A stretch of DNA of 23,887 nt, taken from Branchiostoma floridae (lineage: Eukaryota > Chordata > Leptocardii > Amphioxiformes > Branchiostomatidae). The position numbers and the translations under genes were made by a program. This document shows, piece by piece, positions 1 to 9,300 of this stretch. Position 1 is the first letter of the stretch; each line of letters starts with the position of its first letter. Location of the stretch: NCBI RefSeq assembly GCF_000003815.2, contig NC_049987.1, positions 4,092,162-4,116,048 of the forward strand, read 5' to 3'. The notes beneath the pieces are model-generated. The model had not been told where the DNA came from, did not search any database, and saw only the letters and a list, made by a program, of their open reading frames with translations.

Positions 1-238
1 CATTCCCCCGAAGTAGCAGCTTATTGTTTTTTATACGATGTTCTGTAATTTCAGTCATTTGTAAAACCTTTTAGACCACTTACAATTTCACAATGAAGGC
101 AGCTTTTTTCTTGCCCACCTTTTTCAAATGCATCAATTTTTAATATCCATTGGATGTCATCCATATACATGTAAGCAAATCAATATGGCCTTACTGTACT
201 TTTAACATTGGTCACTGCTTGTGTTCCTTATCCATTAG
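1..238 (+). other. Intron end upstream of the first visible Tudor exon
   Basis: No coding segment is seen. The stretch is AT-rich and ends in a pyrimidine-rich tract followed by the AG acceptor at 237-238. It is read as the 3' part of an intron whose upstream exon lies outside the window. Confidence 0.6.
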
Positions 239-389
239 TCTGATGTCTGAGATGGAAGAACACTACAAGGAGAGTGAACCTAGCCTCATCTCTTGGAAGG
301 AACAGGACATCTGCTGTGCCAAGTACTCAGTAGACAACAGGTGGTACAGGGCCAGGGTCTGCAGTAGTAAGGGCAACAACAGTTTCGAG
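239..389 (+). CDS. Tudor gene exon 1 of the window: first half of Tudor core 1
   Basis: Acceptor AG at 237-238; donor GTACAG from 390. The first base completes a codon begun upstream. It encodes an acidic lead-in, then SWKEQDICCAKYSVDNRWYR and the start of the second beta strand. CCAKY followed by WYRARV is the standard opening of an extended-Tudor core. The reading frame continues into the intron as a 93-codon open stretch, which is not used. Confidence 0.88.
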
Positions 390-3300
390 GTACAGTATAT
401 ACTGATGAATGTATGTGGGTTTTATTTATAGAGTGATGGATACTTTTGTTCCTGTCCCTGTAGCTCAACTGGTAGCAGCCTCACAGTTGAGCTCCTGGTT
501 CCAATGAGTTGGTAATTTGGAATCCTGGTTTAAATCCAAGAAAGAGCTTCCAAGTTAGAGATGCACTTGTCTTGGGAAGGAATGTAAAATGTCTCTGAAG
601 ACCATCCATAGACATTACATGTATGTTATCTGTGTGTTGATGGTTTTCAGCACCAAGGACAAGTGTGTTTACCTGTGTGTAGATAGTGTTTAGCACCAAG
701 GACGGGTGTGTTTAGCTGTGTGTGGACGGTGTTCTGCACCGCGAACAGGTGTGTTTACCTGTGTGTGGATGGTGTTCAGCACCAGGGACAGGTGTGTTTA
801 CCTGTGTGTAAATTGTGTTCAGCACCAAGGACAGGTATGTTAACATGTGTGTGCGGATGTTGTTCTGCACCAAGGACAGGTGTGTTTGCCTATCCATGGA
901 TGGTGTTCAGCACCAAGGACAGGTGTGTTTGCCTATCTATGGATGGTGTTCAGCACCAGGGACAGGTGTGTTTAACTGTGTGTGGATGGTGTTCAGTACC
1001 AGTGACAGGTGTGTATACATGTGTGTGGATGGTGTTCAGCACCAAGGACAGATGTGTTAACCTATGTGTGGATTGTATTCAGCACCAAGGACAAGTGTGT
1101 TTACTTGTGTGTGGATGGTGTTCAGCACCAAGGACAGGTGTGTTTTCCTATTGACATAGGTGTAGCAGATACCTTATAGGGCACTTGGTTGTAATAAAAA
1201 GAAACTGCTTTGGTTAAAGCCTCAGAAAAGTGTATCACTATGTTTCATTGGAAAGTCATTGTTGATTATTTCACTTCTTAGGTATTCCACCTTGACTATG
1301 GTAGTCAAGAGGTTGTATCGGTTGACAACCTCCGTCCCCTGCCAGAGAAGTTCCAGTACCTGCCAGCATTTGCCATCTGCTGCCACCTGGCCAACCTGGT
1401 GCCTGCAGGTGGGAAGGACACCTGGACAGCTACGGCGTGTGAGTTCCTGAGCAACCTGGTCACACACGTCCCCTGCACTCTGGTCACCAAGGTTAGATGG
1501 CAGGTTTTGTTTTGTTATCATATAAAATGTTAAACTTTGCATCTTCATATTTCACCTTGTGTGGCATTGTGTTGGCATTATGGGTTGGGGTCAGATCCAA
1601 GAGGTCCCGGGCTCATATCCCCGGACATGCTTTGCACCCAGGACTTTCCTCACTCCGCCCAGTTGTCAAAATGGGTACCTGACCTCAGTTGTGGATTTAA
1701 AAAGCATATAAGAGAGAGCCATACCCCGGGCACGTTTAAGAACCCGCCACATGTGCGGTGGTGCGGTGTGAGCGGTTCAAACCTACAGTACCTTGGCCGC
1801 ACCTGGGGCAATTACTGTCGTATTGAGGTCACCTGAGTGGCGCCGAATGGCAGCTCGCTCCAGACACTTGCGACAGTCGTATTGTGGTCACCTGAGTGCC
1901 GCCAAATGGCAGCTCGCTCCAGACCCTTGCGATTTAGCCCCGCCTATTGTAAGTTCCTCGCAATTCAGCCCCTGGCTGCAAAGAGTGAGTAGTCGACCCA
2001 CCCAATAACAATAACAAAACAATTGGAAGGAGAGGGATGAGCTCCGTTTTCCAATAGCGTGTCCTGGATAACAACCCACTGCCCTTATGGCATCAAAAGG
2101 CTATGGATCCTGGACTACCTTTTACATTTTTTTCTTCGCCTTGTGAGCCATCTTGTCCTTAAAGAAATAGTGAAAAATGTGCATGATCACAATAAACTTT
2201 TTCCTTCCTAATGTTCTTGCTCTATGTACTTGAACTTTGATGTTGTTCTATGTATTGCCATTACTTCAATCCTGTCATATGACACACATGTTGTAGTATG
2301 CGTAGTCAAGGGATTAGTAACCCTGCCTCTGAAAATAGAAGCTGAGGGTTTGATGCCGGGCTATGTCGCTCACCTAACATGCATGCTGCATGCATACACA
2401 GTAACTTGAAAAATCTGTACAATAGTGTGTGTTTCTGTCTTCTCTGTTACAGCCAGTAGAAGAATATGTCTTCAATGAGCTAAACTGGGTCAAAATTACT
2501 TTTACTTTCAGTAAATAATCTTTTCCTTTAAAGGTTTTCACCTTTAAGCTTGTAGTCACATTATGAACCTACAATCCTACACAAAAACCTCCTTCCCCAG
2601 GGGCCAGTTGAAGAAGGCTCCCTCCCCGTGGACCTGCTGTATGAACACAGAGTACAGGAGACGGCCTTGACTGCTGCCAAGGCTAGTCTCATCAGTGTCA
2701 GTCAGAGTCTCATCCAGGAGGGCGTGGCACTCAAGAACAAAAGGTCAAATAGGTAAGTCTCAATATCTAAAGACATCTACTAAGAAGTTGTGTCATTTTT
2801 GCATGACTATTGTGCACAATTCTGAAGCACTCACCAATAAGCTTTCAGTCAGTCATCTGACCATTTTCAAGTTGAAATGACCCAAAGCCTAAGTCACATG
2901 ACCTGAATGGATGTGTGACATCAGCAGTGGGTCAAAGGTTCCAGGAAATTGGTATCAGCCCCCGTCCCTGTTGAGGGATGGTCGATGGGCTCTGATATAG
3001 CTGGCCTCTTACACTCCTCTAACTTAGTCTAAGGAATTCATCCTGTTCATTGTCCAAAATTCTGACTTTGTCCAAATTCACTAGATGACCTGTGACCCAT
3101 TGCTGACAGTCACTTGAAATATTCACTGTGCTGTCACATACAGGTAATCAACTCATAATATGATACTGTAAAGAAATCTCCAGAGCAAAGTCTCACATTT
3201 TGATTCATATGTTCAATATGTTGAATAACAAAAGAATGGTGCATACTTGGCACAAAGGTGTATATTGATGGAGAAATACCACTTTTGTTGAATACCAACA

Positions 3301-6300
3301 GAAAATATTATATTTTGGTGTCATATGGTCCTGAAAAGTGTCAAGTTTTGATGGTTCAAATATTATTATTATTAATATGCTTAGATGCTGTTGACAACCC
3401 CTCCCCCTCCTAGATCACCAAAGCCAAAATCAGTGGCCGACCCACAGCCTACTGAAAACACAGCCCCTGTAGACCACAACTACAATGTCAAGAACATCTC
3501 TGGGAAACCGCTGGCATCAGGAGACACAGACAAGGTACCCGAGGAAGAGGAGAAGGCTGGTGAGAAGTGGAGTTACAGGAAACCAGTCCTCCCTGCCACG
3601 GAACAGTTCCCTGTAGCCATCACATTCATCAACTCTAAAGCTATCATCTATGGACAGGAGGTCAAGGAAGGTGGGGAGATACATGTACATATATCATACA
3701 ACACCAAGTGATCTGTATCACCCAAGATACCACCTTGATGGCGCAATGATCCCCTGAAGGCCAAAGGGTGATCCGACCCACGGGAGGGCTGGGTCTGAGG
3801 ATGATGCAGAATACACTGTGTTGTATTTTCTTCCTTTTTTTTGTGTGTGAATTATTGGTCACTTCCATACCCCATCGCCTGAACATTCTGCCATGTCTGA
3901 TTGATGACAATTACTGTCAACTCATTAAGTCTTCTTCTGAAAGACTCAGTCTTTTTTTCTATTATTCTCACATACATTCATACCTAGCAAAGCAACCCAT
4001 CTTGTTGATGTCTTTTATAAAAAGAAAGATTGCAAAAAAAAAACATTTGCAATTGCACCAATTTCCAATCAAAAAGTACAGTTACCAAAGGTCCCATTGT
4101 CTTAACTTTTTGGAAAAGTTATATAATGATTGCAAATGAATCTTTTAATTTTAATTTTTTGCTTAAAGCTTATTAACATCGGATGTAACTTGCATAATTT
4201 ACATTTTCATGACTTCAGACAACAGCACTCTGGAGGACCTGATGTTAACACTACAGCAACAGAACGAGAACCCTCCAGAACTGACCAATTGGAATGGCTG
4301 TTACAAGTGGGAGGTGGGAGAGCCCTGCCAAGCACAGTTCACACAAGACCAGCACTGGTACAGGGCCATGGTGCTGAACCTGACAGAACAGGTAGGGGGA
4401 GTCGTTCTACAGAAGATGGCCTTAGAGTTTGTTGAAGTGAGGCACATGAAAGATAGTCATCATTGGTGTAGCCATGTTGCATACTGTATGGCTATTTGGA
4501 AATACGGAAATACTAAATTTTAAGACAAATATCGTTGGATATCAAAAATATGGAGGTACTGTTACTTTTAAAAACAGTCATTGCTTGAAGAAAATTTGGA
4601 TTGACTTCATTTTAAGAGAAAAACATGCAGCTTTTCATTGTGTACAAAAAGTGATAAGTTGCAAGAGAATATCAATGGTCCATTCAAAGATGGTGTTACT
4701 GTAACAGTTGATATTCAAACTTTTTACATCAGATTTTTTTAACTTCAAAGAAAGCAGCAAGAAAACTGAAACTCAAAACAATCAAAGAAGATCAACAGCA
4801 AGAATCCTCTATCCACATTTTGTAAAAGTATATTTATTTGGTTTATCTCGGGTCATCTGCCAGATTATGAACTGGAAAGTATGAAAATATGCCTCTTCTT
4901 TTTCTCCAGGGTGTTGAGGTACAGTATGTGGACTTTGGTAACACAGAGGTCCTACCAGCTCATAGTCTGAGGAGACTGAAGAACCTGATCTCCATCCCAC
5001 AGCAGTGCCTGGAGATGCAACTGTTCGGAGTCTGGCCTGTAAGGAATATTTCATATCTTCTATTTGTGAAAAAAAAAATTGATAGTGTAACCCTCAATAT
5101 GCAATTATAGGTTGGTCTTTTTGAAGAGTTTCTTTGTTACCAACTCACAAAAGTTCATGTTTCTGGGTGCATTTGTCATTCTGTCTTTGGACAGCATAAC
5201 TCGAGAAATCTTGGACAGATCTTGATGATATTTGGCAATACAGTCAAACCTGTATTAGGGGCCACCTGTCCATAGTGGCCACCTGTCCATAGTGGCCACT
5301 TTTTGTCGGTCCCTTGGGTATTTTATCTACAAGTTGCCACCTCTATACAGAGGCCACCTGTCTATAGTGGCCAAAGTTGTCCGGTCCCTTGAGTGGCCGC
5401 TATAGACAGGTTTGACTGTATAGTGTTGGTAGAGGTAACGTGGTTATGATGAATGGGAACAAACCATTAGATTTTGAGCCCCTAACAGCTTCAATTTCCA
5501 TTTTAATTATATCTCATGTTCTGGACAAGCTTAGAATCATTCTCTGTTTGCATACAGCTGTTTCGGTTGGCAAGATGTGACATATGGTTGGGCCCTCTAG
5601 CAACTCCCTTTAGAACTGCAAGGGGTATTTTTGTTGCAGATACATGGATACATGATTTGATGTCGTGCTTCAATGTTTCCTTCCAGATCTCTGCTGACGG
5701 TGCCTGGCCTACAGAAGCTGTCCTGTTTCTCCTGGAGAATGTGATGGGACAGACATGCCTGGCCATGCTCAAGGTGGGCTTTTGTGTATCTTAGGGCTCG
5801 AAATTCATCTTTTGGAATAGTTGCACTGGTGCACCTAACCTAAAAACTTAAGGTGCAAAGAAAGATTTTTGGGTGCTCAACATAATTCTATCAAGTAAGC
5901 TAACTTCAAAATTTTAGTGCAGCAAAGGTTTGCTTTTTCTGATACTTAGATTTTAAGAATATTCTGTGTAGTAGTGTAAAATTGTACATTTACTCCATAG
6001 TCCACCCCACATTGCGCAACTACCACCGATACTCTTTCTTTATGTCATACCTGTGACGCGAAAACGTTCGATACGGGTGTTTCGGACCGGCTGATAACTT
6101 TCCGTACGGCCCGGGGTTATCACACGGGCTCCATTCAAATAAATCGAACTGTTTCTAGTGGACCGAGTGCCGCGCCATCGAAAGTTAGAATACCTGATTC
6201 GGACGTTGGAACATTACTGTTGCAACGCTGTTTTTTTCGAGGGCACCAAATTTGTTCAACTTCTGGCGCATCTCGCATCAAAACATGGGTTTTCTCAGGT

Positions 6301-9300
6301 GGGTATGACATAAATAGAATACATCAAAACAGCACGCTAATGGAATGCCCTCCCGGAACACATAGCACAAGCCAAAAACTTAGAGGTGTTTAAAAATGCC
6401 CTCTGTACCAGCCATTAACCAACCATAGTCTACGGGTACTCGCCGCCACACAACAACACGGCGGTCAGGGAGCGGCGCCCCTGCCCACTGAGGTGCCACA
6501 AACCACCAACCAGTCCCACAGACCACCTGCACCTGCACCTAGGAAAATGACCCCTTCACCTAAGTGCCTGAGCCCTCAACAAAATGAGGTTGGCACTTAA
6601 AATGAAGAGGAAGAAGAAGACTCCAATTGTGGGTGCACATGCACCAGGATTTCGATCCCTGATATGATGATAAATGATGTACCACTATTGTCTCTACCAT
6701 CCCAAACACCTTCAGATGCGCGAGATGCGGCAGAGACTGTCATAATGATTCCAGAATCAGCTTGTTCAGCCACCAAAGAAGATGTCAACCATGACCAAAA
6801 CCCATTGTCTCTTTAGACAGACGGAGGCCAATGAACTATTGTCTGATTGTGTCTGGAAACGAAGACAAATTTCTGTACATCTTTGAATAGAGCTGATCTT
6901 TCTTTCTTTGATGTTAATCCATTGCAGAGTAAGCCATCTCAAGGCCCTCTCCGTGTGGAGCTAGTCCTGGGGGATGGACAGAATGTGGGAGAGATGATGG
7001 TGAACAGGGGGCTGGCAGCACCAGGGAAAAAGCCTTGTGGGGAACACATGTACCCAGGTAAGTCTCATCAACACTATACGGTAAATGCATTCAAGTTCAT
7101 GGGATTTAATTTCATGGTAAGGAAAATGGAGTGTTTGCGGTGTTTTTCATTTTGCGATAGCGCTATATAGTCACATATTCGTGCACATACTCACTACTAT
7201 CAAGAAGTGGAAACCCTGGTACCTTAACAGGTAGGCACTGCTACAGACGGACAGAACAATTTCTTTTGGTCACTGATCTACTCATATGTTCCCTCTAGAT
7301 TCATGGCACTTCTTGATAGATAATGTAATATGCAATGGGTCTGTGTTCAATTTGTGTTTTGTTGGTATTCTTGCTTCTGCACTGTAACCTCAACACAATG
7401 TAATACTGTAAATTGTTAAGTACATGTACATTATACAAACTTGTAAAGCTCAGAAAAGTAGGTGGGAGGGCAGAAGACAGAGGGCAAAAAGTTCCCTGGT
7501 AGTTAAATAGGGTTTGATCACCGCAAAAGCCACAATCCTTTAACCACTGACTGTGAAGTCAAGTGCCCATTTTTACACCTGGGTGGAGTCAAGTAAAGTG
7601 ACTAAATACCCAAGGACACAACATCGGTGTCATATTCGAATTCGAACCCAGGACCTCTGGGTTCTAGCCAAACACCCAAAGTGTTTGTATACCCGACACA
7701 TCCCTTTCTGGGAACCCATTTCAAAGTCCTTTCTTTACTGTCATGAGCTAGTGATGTGTTATAAAGACTGTTAAATGTTGTGACTTCAGTGGGAGAGGAG
7801 GTGGCAGGACTACTGGACAGTCTGAAGGCTGTACAGAAGGGTTTACCTGCGCTGAAGGGAGTCCCGGCAGAGGAACATCAGATGATGTCACCATCGGAGG
7901 ATGATGACAGCAGTAGTGATGAGGATGACGTCTCCTACTGTCCGCCGTTCTCACCCGCCATACTGCCTCCGCCAGGTCAACACTTCAAGATCAACATCAC
8001 CCATGTGGACCAGCCTAACCAGGTAATGGGCACCTCTAACTGTAATGCAGATTCTGAAGAGTATACAAGACTCAAGCAACAGGATAGAACTTGGAAACAG
8101 TCAGACATTTCAGACAGAATCCGATCTCTCTTGACAGTGGCTTTTTTTTTTTAAATTGCACAATCATACACGTACATATAGTCACGCTGATCTCTCTAGT
8201 TTGCAATTGGCACATAAAATGAAAAAGACTAGTTATTTAACACTTCAGTAGCTGTGACCTAACCTCATGCTTTAGTGGGCCTGTGTGGCCCAAGGGTTAT
8301 AGAAATTGAGATGGCGACTGCCTTTATATACTCAAAGACCTTGGTACACAGGTAGGTGTGGAAAAGATTTTTATGTCACATTTTGACCTGTTGCTCTCCA
8401 GTTATGACTGTGGTTCAAGTATCCTTGTCTGTGGGTCAAGAAGCTGTGATTTAAATATATATGTCATGTAGCTGTGTCGCTCACCCGACATACACACTGC
8501 TAGAAAGAGTTGCAGTCTTTAGGATGAAATATTGAGCCACAATCCACTGTTAAATGTTCTTACCCGGTGCTAAATCACTTTCTTTCTTTCTTTCCTTCAG
8601 ATGTACTTCCAGCGTGTGATGGCTGTCTTTAGGATGAAATATTGAGCCACAATCCACTGTTAAATGTTCTTACCCGGTGCTAAATCACTTTCTTTCTTTC
8701 TTTCCTTCAGATGTACTTCCAGCGTGTGATGGCTGATGATGATGATGATAACGGAGAGGACCCTACGTTAGTGGAGACCCAGCGCCAGCTCCAACTGTTG
8801 GAGACTATCACTGATGAGATCGTGGCTCAAGTGGACACTTTCCCTCCACTGGACAATATCATAGCTGGTAAGTGAGCAATAAAGTATACACCTGGAACAG
8901 TGGAAGTAAGCTGTGTGATAGTCCGATCTCATAGCCTAGCTCCTCTCCATCATAACATAGAAATGCAAAATAAAAACATGAAATGCTAATATTTGACCAA
9001 CATTTGTCAAACTGCTAATTTTCATGCTATTATTGATTGAATTGCTAATTGTGATTGACAGTCGGGATCAGTCTATCTAACAACAGTGAAAATAGCTAAA
9101 TTGTATTTACTTCACAGCAAAAATAATGAATACTTGAAGCTTAGAAAGTAACTTAGTTCAAAATGGAATTAGTAGAATTTTGTTGCTTGTAGAACTTCAG
9201 AATCCAATATAAAGCATAGATGTTGCATTTTTGAAATTGACAAAAAATGTAGGTGCTCAAAGAAGTATCTTTTACAATCTTTATCACTAATGCCAAAAAG

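Larger units (their letters stand above)
390..1281 (+). other. Intron with a SINE and a 43-bp minisatellite
   Basis: Intron between the two exons of Tudor core 1. It contains a tRNA-like SINE (about 452-600) and a 12-copy minisatellite (about 619-1150), both listed separately. The rest is plain AT-rich sequence ending in TTCTTAG. Confidence 0.8.
1492..2600 (+). other. Intron with SINE material and a possible decoy acceptor
   Basis: Holds a SINE-like block (about 1577-2020) with an internal 59-bp tandem repeat, a second tRNA-like SINE head (about 2295-2400), and at 2454 a sequence resembling the start of the next exon. No true exon is seen: the open stretches here are short and show no family signature. 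Confidence 0.7.
5774..6927 (+). other. Intron with a LINE 3' end split by a MITE
   Basis: Besides the nested transposons at about 5985-6622, the start (about 5805-5940) looks like repeat material beginning GGGCTCGAAATTCAT. No exon is seen. The open minus-strand stretch near 6600-6790 has no family signature. Confidence 0.65.

Noticed and set aside
708-1154. 148-codon Cys/Val-rich open frame
   Set aside because: It is the 43-bp minisatellite read in frame, wholly within an intron; the overlapping frames are equally open.
3768-4139. 123-codon plus-strand open frame
   Set aside because: AT-rich intron sequence with no family signature and homopolymer-driven composition.
8276-8430. Another tRNA-like SINE (GTGGCCCAAGGG with GGTTCAAGTATCC)
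   Set aside because: The two boxes are about 125 bp apart, too far for a tRNA-type promoter; they may be fragments of separate elements.
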